Part shown: positions 20,166-28,144 of the stretch, one piece after another
How the letters are laid out: each line of letters opens with the position of its first letter
How positions within the stretch are numbered: the first letter of the stretch is position 1
Assembly: GCF_900103405.1 (NCBI RefSeq)
Contig: NZ_FNHX01000002.1
Coordinates: 438,496-502,495 of the forward strand
Source of the DNA: Polaromonas sp. JS666
GTDB taxonomy: Bacteria > Pseudomonadota > Gammaproteobacteria > Burkholderiales > Burkholderiaceae_C
Reading direction: 5' to 3'
Length of the DNA: 64,000 nucleotides
Translations under genes and position numbers: made by a program
Notes under the pieces: generated by a model
Told to the model about the DNA's origin: nothing
What the model saw: the letters and a program-made list of their open reading frames with translations, nothing else
Database searches by the model: none

Positions 20166-20582
20166 TCAATCGCCTCCGCCCACCTTGCCCCGTGAAGACT
20201 TGATGTCCGAGCGCCGGCTTTTGCCCGCGAGCCGCCGCTGCTTGGACCCATAAGTCGGTTTGGTCGCCCGCCGCGCCTTGGGCGGTATAGAGACGCCATC
20301 CACAACTTCCTGCAGCCGCGCCAGCGCATCGGCGCGGTTCATCTCCTGCGTTCGGTGCTGCTGCGCCTTGAGCACCAGCACACCCTCCTGCGTGATGCGG
20401 CTGTCGCTGCTGGCCAGCAAGCGCTCCTTGACGGCATCGGGCAAAGAGGACGCGGCGATGTCAAAGCGCAAATGAATGGCGCTGGACACCTTGTTGACGT
20501 TCTGCCCGCCCGCGCCCTGGGCGCGTATGGCGCTGAACTCGACCTCGCGTTCGTCAACCGGGAATTTCGGCGGCGCGGCCAT
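20166..20582 (-). CDS. arfB: alternative ribosome-rescue factor B (peptidyl-tRNA hydrolase ArfB/YaeJ)
   Basis: A 138-residue release-factor-like protein with the catalytic GGQ at residues 25-27 (AQGAGGQNVNKVSSA), followed by IHLRFD and a strongly basic C-terminal tail rich in K/R (from about residue 100: KARRATKPTYGSKQRR). The tail inserts in the empty mRNA channel of stalled ribosomes. It follows aroQ by 22 bases at the end of the catabolic cluster; the location is probably incidental. A longer upstream frame overlaps aroQ and is rejected. Confidence 0.93.
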   Translation of the reverse strand: MAAPPKFPVDEREVEFSAIRAQGAGGQNVNKVSSAIHLRFDIAASSLPDAVKERLLASSDSRITQEGVLVLKAQQHRTQEMNRADALARLQEVVDGVSIPPKARRATKPTYGSKQRRLAGKSRRSDIKSSRGKVGGGD

Positions 20583-20604
20583 GCCAGTCGTCGCCCGGGC
20601 CGCT

Positions 20605-21054
20605 TCAGCCGGCCAGTTGGGCCAGGCCTGCGATGGCCAGGGCGTAGCCCTTGACGCCGAAGCCGGCCATGACGGCCTTGGCGGCCGGCGAGATGTAGGA
20701 GTGGTGGCGAAAGGCCTCGCGCGCATGCACATTGCTGATGTGCAGCTCGATCAGGGTCACGCCCGCGCCCTTAATGGCGTCATGCAGGGCCACGCTGGTA
20801 TGGGTGTAAGCGCCCGCATTGAGCACCACGCCGGCCAGGGTGCCGGCGGCCTGCGCGCGGCCCGCCTCATGGATGGCGTCTATCAGCGCGCCTTCATGGT
20901 TGCTTTGCCGGAAGTCCAGCTTGAAACCATGGGCCTTGCAGGCCTGCACGCACAGCGCCTCGACGTCGGCCAAAGTCTGCGAGCCGTACACGGCCGGTTC
21001 GCGCGTGCCCAGCAGGTTGAGGTTGGGGCCGTTGAGGACCAGGGCTGTTTTCAT
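20605..21054 (-). CDS. aroQ: 3-dehydroquinate dehydratase, type II
   Basis: A 149-residue type II dehydroquinase. Seen are [20 protein letters not shown] (Arg18 and catalytic Tyr23 in the mobile loop), [25 protein letters not shown] and [14 protein letters not shown] with the catalytic His. It interconverts 3-dehydroquinate and 3-dehydroshikimate. At the tail of a pca/quinate-type operon it probably works in the catabolic direction (QuiB/AroQ role), although it could also supply the biosynthetic shikimate pathway; aroC lies separately at 35 kb. Confidence 0.95.
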   Translation of the reverse strand: MKTALVLNGPNLNLLGTREPAVYGSQTLADVEALCVQACKAHGFKLDFRQSNHEGALIDAIHEAGRAQAAGTLAGVVLNAGAYTHTSVALHDAIKGAGVTLIELHISNVHAREAFRHHSYISPAAKAVMAGFGVKGYALAIAGLAQLAG

Positions 21055-21075
21055 GAAGCAAGTCTTTCCAGGGGT

Positions 21076-22179
21076 TCAGGGTTGACGAGGGTTGGCTGCG
21101 AGGTCCCGCAGCGCGACAGTTTCGCCGGTGGCGATCGAGCGCCGCACGGCTTCCACGGCCAGCAGGCTTTGCAAGGCATCCGCGACCGTGATTATCGGCT
21201 CTGCCCTGCCGTCTATCAAATCGCAGAAATGGTCCAGCTGCGCCTGCAGCGGATCCACCGCCTCCAGGGCCAGGGTGTGTTCGGTGAAAGGCGTCATCCA
21301 GCCGGGCTCGCCGCGGCTGTCGGGGCCATGGGTCCAGGCTTGCAGGGTGGGCACGGCCAGCGAGCCCTGCGTGCCGGCGATGAAATAGCAGTCTTGCGAG
21401 GCATAACGCGCATAGGCCGTGTTCTCGCCCGAGGTCTGCTCCCAGCTGCGCGGCGAGGCCACGGTGTCCGAGAGCGTGAAGGTGCCCAGCACGCCGCTGG
21501 CGAATTTCAGTGTCATCACCGCCGTGTCTTCCACCGCGAACTGCCGCACCGCGTTGGATGCGAGGGCGTGGACCGACTCCAGCTCGCCGCACAGGTAGCG
21601 CAGGTTGTCCATCTCGTGGATCAGGTTGATCAGGATGGGGCCGCCGCCGGCCTGCGCGCGCCAGGTGCCCAGCGCAAAATAACTGTCCGGCTTGTAAAAC
21701 TGCGCGCTGCCCGCCACCGTGACCACGCGGCCCAGCAGGCCAGACTGGATGGCGCGACGCGCCGCCTGCAGCGTGCCGCTGTGCCGCCTGTGGTGGCCCA
21801 CCAGCATGGGTGTGCTTTGCTTGGCCAGCGCATCGGCCAGTTGCAGGCCGGCCTCCAGCGAATCGGCCACGGGTTTTTCAATCAGCGCCGGCACGCCCTG
21901 GCGCGCGCAGGCCAGCGCACCGGGTACATGTAAATGGTTGGGCGTGGCCAGGATCACACCGTCGGGCCGGGCTGAGGCCGGCCCTGCGAACAAGGCCTCC
22001 AGGCTTTCAAAATGCGGCACACCCAGGCCGGCGGCAAAGTCGCGCGCGGCCGGCTGCGGATCCACCACGGCGCACAGGCGGGTGCGCGGGCTGGCCTGTA
22101 TGAGCTCGATATGCCGCCGGCCTATGACGCCGGCACCCGCGACCGCAATGCCCCGCACCGCCGCGGCTGGCTGCGCCAT
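21076..22179 (-). CDS. Gfo/Idh/MocA-family NAD(P)-dependent dehydrogenase
   Basis: About 367 residues. The N-terminal Rossmann fold is IAVAGAGVIGRRHIELIQ. The family EKPxxxS motif is seen as LIEKPVADSLEAG, followed by MLVGHHRRHSG. The C-terminal beta-sheet domain includes GGGPILINLIHEMDNLRYL, with the usual catalytic D/H-bearing helix modified to HEMDN. Such enzymes oxidise cyclitols or sugars. Inside a quinate/shikimate-like operon it could act on quinate, shikimate or a related cyclitol, but this is inference. Its ATG at 22179 lies one base from the pcaD stop, so it is co-translated. Confidence 0.85.
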   Translation of the reverse strand: MAQPAAAVRGIAVAGAGVIGRRHIELIQASPRTRLCAVVDPQPAARDFAAGLGVPHFESLEALFAGPASARPDGVILATPNHLHVPGALACARQGVPALIEKPVADSLEAGLQLADALAKQSTPMLVGHHRRHSGTLQAARRAIQSGLLGRVVTVAGSAQFYKPDSYFALGTWRAQAGGGPILINLIHEMDNLRYLCGELESVHALASNAVRQFAVEDTAVMTLKFASGVLGTFTLSDTVASPRSWEQTSGENTAYARYASQDCYFIAGTQGSLAVPTLQAWTHGPDSRGEPGWMTPFTEHTLALEAVDPLQAQLDHFCDLIDGRAEPIITVADALQSLLAVEAVRRSIATGETVALRDLAANPRQP

Positions 22180-22180
22180 C

Positions 22181-22963
22181 TCAGCCCTGGCTTTCGAAAA
22201 AGCGCTCCAGCAATGCGGCAAAGGCAGCCGGCTGCTCGACAGCGCTCAGGTGCGCGGCCGGCAAGGTTTGAAGCTGGGCGCCCGGAATGCTTTTGCAGAT
22301 CGCCTCGGACATGGCCACGGGCGTGGCCTCATCGCGCGTGCCGGCAATCACCAGCGCGGGGCACTGGATGCCGCCGTTGCCGGCGCGAAAGTCTATGCCG
22401 GCCACCGCCTTGCAGCTCGCGGCATAGGCCGCCGCGTCGGTACCCACCAGCCGCTCCCTCAACACGGCCACACGCTGCTTGCCGCCGCCCGCTTCATCGG
22501 CGCGGAACTCCGGCGTGAACCAGCGCTGCAGCGCGCCGTCGGCAATCGCTTCCATGCCTTGGGCCAGCACCGTCTGCACACGCGCCGCCCACATGGCGCG
22601 CGCCGCTTCGTCGTAATACATTGCCGCATTGGCGACCGTGATGCTTTTGACCAGCTGGGGATATTCCGCAGCCAACGCCTGCGCGGTCATGCCGCCCATG
22701 CTCAGGCCCACAAAATGCACGGGGCCGCCGCCCTGCGCTGCGATAAAACCCGCCGCGTCATCGGCCAGCATCGCCATGCTGTAAGCGCCTGGCACGGCTT
22801 CCGAGCGGCCGTGGCCGCGGTGGTCGTAGCGCAGCACGGTGTAGCGCGACTTGAGCGCGGCGGCCACGCCGTCCCACATGCCGAGTTCGCAGCCCAGCGC
22901 ATGGCTGAGCACCACCACCGGGCCGCTGCCCTCCTGGGTCCAGTGCAGATAAGGTTTTTTCAT
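22181..22963 (-). CDS. pcaD: 3-oxoadipate enol-lactonase
   Basis: A 260-residue alpha/beta hydrolase. LSHALGCELGMWD is the oxyanion loop, RYDHRGHGRSEAVPG is characteristic of PcaD, and the nucleophile Ser is in VGLSMGGMTAQ (about Ser88). PcaD hydrolyses beta-ketoadipate enol-lactone to beta-ketoadipate. It overlaps the upstream pcaC by 4 bases (ATGA), giving pcaB-pcaC-pcaD in order. Confidence 0.93.
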   Translation of the reverse strand: MKKPYLHWTQEGSGPVVVLSHALGCELGMWDGVAAALKSRYTVLRYDHRGHGRSEAVPGAYSMAMLADDAAGFIAAQGGGPVHFVGLSMGGMTAQALAAEYPQLVKSITVANAAMYYDEAARAMWAARVQTVLAQGMEAIADGALQRWFTPEFRADEAGGGKQRVAVLRERLVGTDAAAYAASCKAVAGIDFRAGNGGIQCPALVIAGTRDEATPVAMSEAICKSIPGAQLQTLPAAHLSAVEQPAAFAALLERFFESQG

Positions 22964-23373
22964 GCTTGCCCCTGCGGGAGCAGGCCTTTTTCACGCAGGA
23001 TCTCGCCGGCCAGCGCAAAGGCATGGTTGGCGGCGGGAACGCCGCAATAAATCGCGGCCTGCAAGATGACTTCCTTGATCTCGTCGGGCGTGAGCCGCGA
23101 TTCGGGCGGACCGTCCAGCGCGGCGCGCACATGCATCACGAACTCCTCATAGGCCTTGAGCGCGATCATGGTCGACAGCACCATGAGGCGGCGCGTCTTG
23201 TCGCCCAGCGCCGGCCGGCCCCAGATCTCGTTCCAGGCATAACGCGTGATCAGGTCCTGGAACTCGCTGTTGAAGGCATTGCTTTTGGCGATGGACTTGT
23301 CCACCCAGGCGTCGCCGAGGACGCGGCGGCGGTTGACCATGCCCTTTTCGTTGTCACTTTTCGCGTTGCTCAT
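22960..23373 (-). CDS. pcaC: 4-carboxymuconolactone decarboxylase
   Basis: A 137-residue AhpD-like/CMD protein with GMVNRRRVLGDAWVDKS, NSEFQDLITRYAWNEIWGRP and a helix carrying EVILQAAIYCGVPAANHAF. It decarboxylates gamma-carboxymuconolactone to beta-ketoadipate enol-lactone. It overlaps pcaB by 4 bases and pcaD by 4 bases, a tight translationally coupled trio. It is separate, not fused to pcaD as in the pcaL arrangement. Confidence 0.95.
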   Translation of the reverse strand: MSNAKSDNEKGMVNRRRVLGDAWVDKSIAKSNAFNSEFQDLITRYAWNEIWGRPALGDKTRRLMVLSTMIALKAYEEFVMHVRAALDGPPESRLTPDEIKEVILQAAIYCGVPAANHAFALAGEILREKGLLPQGQA

Positions 23374-24602
23374 GGATTCACCTTGCTGCGTTTGTTGTCG
23401 TCGGGTTGCGAAACCAGGGCCTGCAGCGCATCGGCCTGGGCGTGGGCCTGGGCCGCGGCCTGCGTGGCCAGTTCGGGGTTAAACCATTCCTCGGCCGCAT
23501 CGGGCGGCAGCTCGGCGCGCAGCGCGTCCAGGTTGGCGCGCATGCGCTGAGTGTCCACCTGCAGGCCGGGCAGCGCATGGGCCATGGCGCGCACCGAGCC
23601 GTGCGCCGACATCAGCAGGCCCGGCCATTCGGCCAGCTCGGCCTGCCAGTTGCCCAGCGCGCGCTCGTGCTCTTGCGGCATGGCGGCCAGCAAGGCGGCC
23701 ACGCGCTGCGGCGCGCGCGCGCTGGCAGCCAGCGCCACCATGCAGGCAACCGGGTTGCGCTTGTGCGGCATGGCCGAGGAACCGCCGCGCCCGGGCTCGG
23801 TGGGCTCGGCCAGCTCGCCGATCTCATACTGGCCCATCAGCGAAATATCCTTGGCGACCTTGCCCAGGCTGCCCACCAGCAGGCCCAGCTCGCAGCCCAG
23901 CGCCACCCATTCGTCGCGCTGGGTGTGCCACGGGAAGGCGCTGGCCTTGAGCTTCAAGTCGGCGGCCATATGGGCGATGATTTGCGGGCCCTTGCCCTGC
24001 ATTTGCGCCAGCGTGCCCACCGCGCCGCCCAGTTGCACGGCCAGCGCGTTGTCGGCGGCAACACGCAGGCGCAGCAGGCTGCGCGCCAGCGGCGCGGCCC
24101 AACCCGCGCATTTAAAACCAAAACTCGTGACCGAGGCCGGCTGCATCAGGGTGCGGGCCATCACCGGGTCGGCCGCGTGGCGACGCGCCAGCACCAGCAA
24201 GGCCGCCACCGCCTTGCGGATGTCGGCCTCGACCAGGTTCAGCGCATTGCGTGTCACCAGCGCCAGCGCGGTGTCTATGACATCCTGCGAGGTGGAGCCG
24301 AAATGCACATAAGCAGCGGCCTCCTTGTTGAACAGCGCCACGGTCTCCTTGAGGCTTTTGACCAGCGGGATCGCGATGCTGCCGGCGCGCCCGCTTTCGC
24401 GCACGATCTTGGCAACGTCGAAAAGCTCGACCTTGCAGGTGCCGACGATGGACTGGGCGGCCGCCTCGGGAATCAGGCCGGCGCCGGCCTGGGCGCGCGC
24501 CAGCGAAGCCTCAAAGCGCAGCATCGCGTCAATGAAGTTGCGCTCGCTGAACGCATCCAGGACTTCGGGCGTGGAGAGAAAACCTTCAAAAATACTGCTC
24601 AT
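23370..24602 (-). CDS. pcaB: 3-carboxy-cis,cis-muconate cycloisomerase
   Basis: A 410-residue member of the fumarase/aspartase superfamily. Conserved regions are VHFGSTSQDVIDTA (about 99-112), TLMQPASVTSFGFK and the superfamily signature GGSSAMPHKRNPVA (about 273-286). The VTSFGFKCAGW style and operon position with pcaC/pcaD fit PcaB rather than adenylosuccinate or argininosuccinate lyase. It cyclises beta-carboxymuconate to gamma-carboxymuconolactone after protocatechuate ring cleavage. Confidence 0.94.
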   Translation of the reverse strand: MSSIFEGFLSTPEVLDAFSERNFIDAMLRFEASLARAQAGAGLIPEAAAQSIVGTCKVELFDVAKIVRESGRAGSIAIPLVKSLKETVALFNKEAAAYVHFGSTSQDVIDTALALVTRNALNLVEADIRKAVAALLVLARRHAADPVMARTLMQPASVTSFGFKCAGWAAPLARSLLRLRVAADNALAVQLGGAVGTLAQMQGKGPQIIAHMAADLKLKASAFPWHTQRDEWVALGCELGLLVGSLGKVAKDISLMGQYEIGELAEPTEPGRGGSSAMPHKRNPVACMVALAASARAPQRVAALLAAMPQEHERALGNWQAELAEWPGLLMSAHGSVRAMAHALPGLQVDTQRMRANLDALRAELPPDAAEEWFNPELATQAAAQAHAQADALQALVSQPDDNKRSKVNP

Positions 24603-24663
24603 TTCGTGGATTCTCAAAAAACAATCACAGATGTTTTTGCACCGGGCCGCGAGCGGGGAGGCG

Positions 24664-25557
24664 TCATTTTTTCAGGCGCATCTGGTTGGGCAGCGGCACT
24701 GAACGGCGCAGCACGTCCTCACCCAGCCACAGGGCCGAACGCCAGGCGCGCTCCGCCACCGAGGGCAAGGGCATTTGCTGGTAGTCGTCGTTGAACACCT
24801 CAAAGCTGTAGTCGCCGCGGTAACCCAGGCCGTGCAGCCGGGTCACCAGCGTGGCCAGCGCCTCGCTGTGCACGCCCTCGCCCGGGAACACGCGGAAATG
24901 CCGGGCCGTGGCGATGCGCTCCTCGACCGACTTGATTTCGGTCCACATGAAGTCGGCCAGTTGCACCAGGAAGATCTTGTCCGGGTCCAGGATGTCGAGT
25001 TCCTCCAGCGAGGTGTTCGTGGCGAACATATGGTAGGAATCAAAACCCAGGCCCAGGTTGGGCATGTCGGCCTGGCAGATGATCTCCCAGGCCTGCGGAA
25101 ACTCGTTGACCACGCGGCCCCAGGACAGGGCCTCGTAGGCGATCTTGATGTTCATGGGGATCGCCAGCATGGCCAGCTTGCGCAAATCCTTGACCAGCGC
25201 GGCGGTCTCGCCCGTGGCATGCACCGAGGTCGAGGAGCAGACCAGCAGCAGCCGGCAGTCCAGCGCATGGCACATCTCCAGCATGGACTTGGCGATGTCC
25301 ATCTTGTAGTCGTGCAGGTGGCCCGACAGGCCCTCGAAGTCGCGCAGCACCTGAAAACCCGTGACGCGCAGGCCGCTGGCGCGCACCGCCGCCACGGCGG
25401 CCTGCATACCCTCGGGATGGCCGACGATATCCCTGGCCGCCAGCATGATCTGCGTGAAGCCGGCTCCGCGCACGGCCTTGAGCTTGGCCTCCAGCGGCCC
25501 CGCGAGCGAGATGGTGTCCATCCCGAAGTCGTCAATGTTTCCGCTGTAGTGGCTCAT
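24664..25557 (-). CDS. TIM-barrel sugar-phosphate-isomerase-like protein, probable 3-dehydroshikimate dehydratase
   Basis: A 297-residue AP-endonuclease-2/xylose-isomerase-like barrel. Probable metal ligands are Glu142 (AYEALSW), Asp173 (GFDSYH), Gln199 (LVQLADF) and Glu253 (SFEVF), with spacing like the dehydroshikimate dehydratase domain of QuiC1-type enzymes. DSD converts 3-dehydroshikimate to protocatechuate, which would feed the pca genes directly downstream. The neighbouring VOC gene corresponds to the second domain of QuiC1. Alternative: hydroxypyruvate isomerase or another epimerase. The family is certain; the specific role is a strong context inference. Confidence 0.78.
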   Translation of the reverse strand: MSHYSGNIDDFGMDTISLAGPLEAKLKAVRGAGFTQIMLAARDIVGHPEGMQAAVAAVRASGLRVTGFQVLRDFEGLSGHLHDYKMDIAKSMLEMCHALDCRLLLVCSSTSVHATGETAALVKDLRKLAMLAIPMNIKIAYEALSWGRVVNEFPQAWEIICQADMPNLGLGFDSYHMFATNTSLEELDILDPDKIFLVQLADFMWTEIKSVEERIATARHFRVFPGEGVHSEALATLVTRLHGLGYRGDYSFEVFNDDYQQMPLPSVAERAWRSALWLGEDVLRRSVPLPNQMRLKK

Positions 25558-25573
25558 GGTGTGTGCCGTCCGT

Positions 25574-26473
25574 TCAGCGCTCGTTGTGGACCAGCTCGAA
25601 GCTCACGCTGCCCATCCAGGTACGGGTCAGCGCGCCGCGGTCCTCGGTGTGCACGCCGCGCGACTCGACAAACTCCACGCCGCGCTTGGTGAGTTCGGCC
25701 ACCGAGGCCAGCACGTCGGGGCTGCCCAGGCCCACGCGCTGCAGGGCCTCGTCGCCCTCCACGTCCAGCACGCTGGCTTCGGGCTCTATCAGCTGCAGGT
25801 AAAAACGCGAGGCCGCCGGGCAGGGGCTGCGCAGGATGCGGCCCTTGGGCAATATGCCGAAGCGCTGGTCGTCGGGCAGGTCGGTGAAACCAAAGAGCTC
25901 TCGGTAGAACTCGGCCCAGTCCTCGGTGCGGTCGTTGCCGATGTACTGCACGACACCGAAAAAATGCAGGCCGGCCACGGCCGGCGGGTGCGGGTCCACG
26001 GTCGGGATGGGCACGAAGTCGACGTCGTAGATCGAGAAGGTCTCGTAGCGGTCGACAAAATAAATGCGGCTCTTGCCCACGCCGTGGATGGCCGGGATGT
26101 TGAGCTCCATCACCTCGACACGCGAAGGCACGGCCCAGGCGCCGCGCGCCAGGGCGCGGCGGTAGGCCTCGGCCGCGTCGCGCACGCGCAGCGCGACGGC
26201 GGCGATCACCGGCTTGTCGGTGGGCGCGGCGCCGTCGGGCATGGCAGGGATGTGGGCGTTGACGATGACGTTCATGCCGCCCTGCCGGTACAGCATGACC
26301 TCGCGCGAGCGGTGCCGCGCCACCGGCCTGAAACCCATCATCTCCAGCACCTGGCCCAGGGCCTGCGGCTTGGAGGTGGTGTATTCGATGAACTCGATGC
26401 CGTCCATGCCCAGCGGGTTGGCGACTTCGGGGATGGCTTCGCGGTCGGCGGGGGCTTGTGTGGCGGTGCTCAT
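25574..26473 (-). CDS. VOC-superfamily, 4-hydroxyphenylpyruvate dioxygenase-like protein (QuiC1 second-domain homologue)
   Basis: A 299-residue protein resembling an entire HPPD-like tandem VOC unit: GMDGIEFIEYTTSKPQAL begins the first half, and GLHFFGVVQY with a WAEFYRELFGF helix begins the second. HPPD uses a His-His-Glu iron triad; here the aligned positions are His170 and Glu293, but the middle His is Arg246 (LQRVGLGSPD instead of QHIAL). Dioxygenase activity on hydroxyphenylpyruvate is therefore doubtful. It is 16 bases upstream of the DSD-like gene, and the two products match the two domains of QuiC1-type dehydratases. Confidence 0.75.
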   Translation of the reverse strand: MSTATQAPADREAIPEVANPLGMDGIEFIEYTTSKPQALGQVLEMMGFRPVARHRSREVMLYRQGGMNVIVNAHIPAMPDGAAPTDKPVIAAVALRVRDAAEAYRRALARGAWAVPSRVEVMELNIPAIHGVGKSRIYFVDRYETFSIYDVDFVPIPTVDPHPPAVAGLHFFGVVQYIGNDRTEDWAEFYRELFGFTDLPDDQRFGILPKGRILRSPCPAASRFYLQLIEPEASVLDVEGDEALQRVGLGSPDVLASVAELTKRGVEFVESRGVHTEDRGALTRTWMGSVSFELVHNER

Positions 26474-26504
26474 GGTGTTCTCCCGGTCAGGTGTTCCAGA
26501 CAGA

Positions 26505-27254
26505 TCAGGCGGCCTTCACGGTCGCGCCCGGCACATGGCCGCCGCCCAGAAACAGGCGCTCGATGTTGGGGTCGGCCAGCAGTTCGGAGGCTTTTTTGTG
26601 CAGCACCAGCTGGCCCGATTCCAGCGCGATGGCGTCGTCCGATATTTTGAGCGCGCTTTTGACGTTCTGCTCGACCATCAGCACGGTCGTGCCCTGGGCC
26701 GCCAGCTTTTGCAGCAGCTTGAACACGTCCTGCACCACCATGGGCGACAGGCCTATGGAGGGCTCGTCGATCAGCAGCACCTTGGGGCGCAGCAGCAGCG
26801 CTCGGCCGATCTCGAGCTGCTTTTGCTCGCCGCCCGACAGCGCCGAGGCCTGCGAATGCAAACGTTCCTTGACGCGCGGGAAAAACTCCAGCACCTCGGG
26901 AATGCGCTCGTGCGTGGTCTTGGTGCCCAGGGTGATGCCGCCCAGTTCCAGGTTCTGGAACACGGTCAGCTGCCCGAACAGGTTGCGGCCCTGCGGCACA
27001 AAGGCAATGCCCTTGGCCAGCAGCTCCTTCTGGCTGGCGCCGGAGATCTCCTCGCCGTCCAGCAGGATGCGGCCCTGGCGCGGCTTGAGCAGGCCGAACA
27101 GGGTTTTGAGCACGGTGGACTTGCCCGCGCCGTTGGGGCCCAGCAGCAGGGTGATGGAGCCGCGCCTGACCTTGAAGGACAGGTTGTTCAGGATCATGAA
27201 ATCCTTGTACCCCGCCACCACGTCGTCGAATTCAATGCAAATATCTCTTGTCAT
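26505..27254 (-). CDS. livF: branched-chain-type ABC transporter ATPase (LivF class)
   Basis: About 249 residues. Walker A GPNGAGKSTVLK, VPQGRNLFGQLTV, signature LSGGEQKQLEIGRALLL and Walker B VLLIDEPSIGLSP are all present. It energises a Liv/HAAT-type importer with LivG, LivH and LivM. This transporter class also takes up aromatic acids; given the operon, quinate, shikimate or protocatechuate are likely substrates. It is separated from livG by a 3' hairpin repeat (27306-27385), unlike the tight spacing of the other liv genes. Confidence 0.92.
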   Translation of the reverse strand: MTRDICIEFDDVVAGYKDFMILNNLSFKVRRGSITLLLGPNGAGKSTVLKTLFGLLKPRQGRILLDGEEISGASQKELLAKGIAFVPQGRNLFGQLTVFQNLELGGITLGTKTTHERIPEVLEFFPRVKERLHSQASALSGGEQKQLEIGRALLLRPKVLLIDEPSIGLSPMVVQDVFKLLQKLAAQGTTVLMVEQNVKSALKISDDAIALESGQLVLHKKASELLADPNIERLFLGGGHVPGATVKAA

Positions 27255-27305
27255 ATCAATCCAATCTCTACGAAGCACCTGTCTATCGCTTTTCCCAGTA
27301 ACGGC

Positions 27306-27385
27306 GCGGAACCGGCTTTGCCGGGCCGCAGCGGTTGTCCCCCTGAGGGGGATTCCGGCTACACGAAGTGAGCCGAGACAGGGGG
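27306..27385 (-). repeat. three-hairpin 3'-UTR repeat, copy 1 (behind livG)
   Basis: Read in the direction of livG, the element begins with CCCCC directly after the TAA stop. It then has GGCTCACTTCGTGTAGCC, CCCCCTCAGGGGG and GCGGCCCGGCAAAGCCGG plus TTCCGC, each able to form a hairpin. It is closely similar to copies at 37505-37584, 54985-55060 and 55127-55207. It lies inside the operon, between livG and livF. Confidence 0.85.
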
Positions 27386-28144
27386 TTAATTTCCAAGATA
27401 CGCGTCGAGCACTTCTTTGTTCGCCCGGATTTCGGCCGGTGTGCCGATAGCCATGACTTTGCCCTCCACCATCACCATGATGCGGTGGCACAGGTCCATC
27501 ACAAAATCCATGTTGTGCTCGATCACGACAAAAGAGCTCTTGCGGCCGAACTTGGGGTTCTGGTTGAGTTCCTTGAGCAGCGAGGAGATGCCGCCCACCA
27601 GGCTGGGGTTCACGCCGGCGCAAGGCTCGTCGAGCAGCACCAGGTCGGGCTCGGCCATAAAGGCCATGGCGATGTCCACCAGCTTCTGCTGGCCGTAGCT
27701 CAGGGTGCCGGCCAGCTTGTCGGCCACGTGGCGTATGCGGAACTGGTCGATCAGCGCGTCGGCCTTGTCGCCCAGGCCCGAATCGCCGGGCGCGAACATC
27801 CGGCTGAACATGCTGCCCTTGTGCTCCTGCGCGGCCACGATAAGGTTGTCGCGCACCGTCATCTTGCCGAAGACCTGCAGGGTCTGGAAGGTGCGGCCCA
27901 CGCCACGGCGGCTCAGCTCCAGCGGCGACAGGCCGGTGATGTTCTGGCCGTTGAGTTCGATCGATCCCTCGTTGGGTGTGATCTGGCCCAGCACGCTGTT
28001 GAACATGGTGGTCTTGCCCGAACCATTGGGGCCTATGACGCCGAAGATCTCGCCCGGCATGACTTCGAAGGACACACCGCCCACGGCCTGGATGGCGCCG
28101 TAAGCCTTTTTGAGTCCGGTGACTTTTAACAATGCATTGCTCAT
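27386..28144 (-). CDS. livG: branched-chain-type ABC transporter ATPase (LivG class)
   Basis: A 252-residue ABC ATPase with Walker A GPNGSGKTTMFN, the LivG-type LSYGQQKLVDIAMAF signature, LLDEPCAGVNP and VIEHNMDFVMDLCHRI. Its ATG overlaps the livM stop by 4 bases. It pairs with the LivF-class ATPase encoded downstream. Confidence 0.93.
   Translation of the reverse strand: MSNALLKVTGLKKAYGAIQAVGGVSFEVMPGEIFGVIGPNGSGKTTMFNSVLGQITPNEGSIELNGQNITGLSPLELSRRGVGRTFQTLQVFGKMTVRDNLIVAAQEHKGSMFSRMFAPGDSGLGDKADALIDQFRIRHVADKLAGTLSYGQQKLVDIAMAFMAEPDLVLLDEPCAGVNPSLVGGISSLLKELNQNPKFGRKSSFVVIEHNMDFVMDLCHRIMVMVEGKVMAIGTPAEIRANKEVLDAYLGN

Noticed and set aside
23370..24602. Alternative call of adenylosuccinate or argininosuccinate lyase for the superfamily enzyme
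   Set aside because: Four-base overlap with pcaC, then pcaD, plus PcaB-like sequence around the signature, make the muconate cycloisomerase assignment much stronger.
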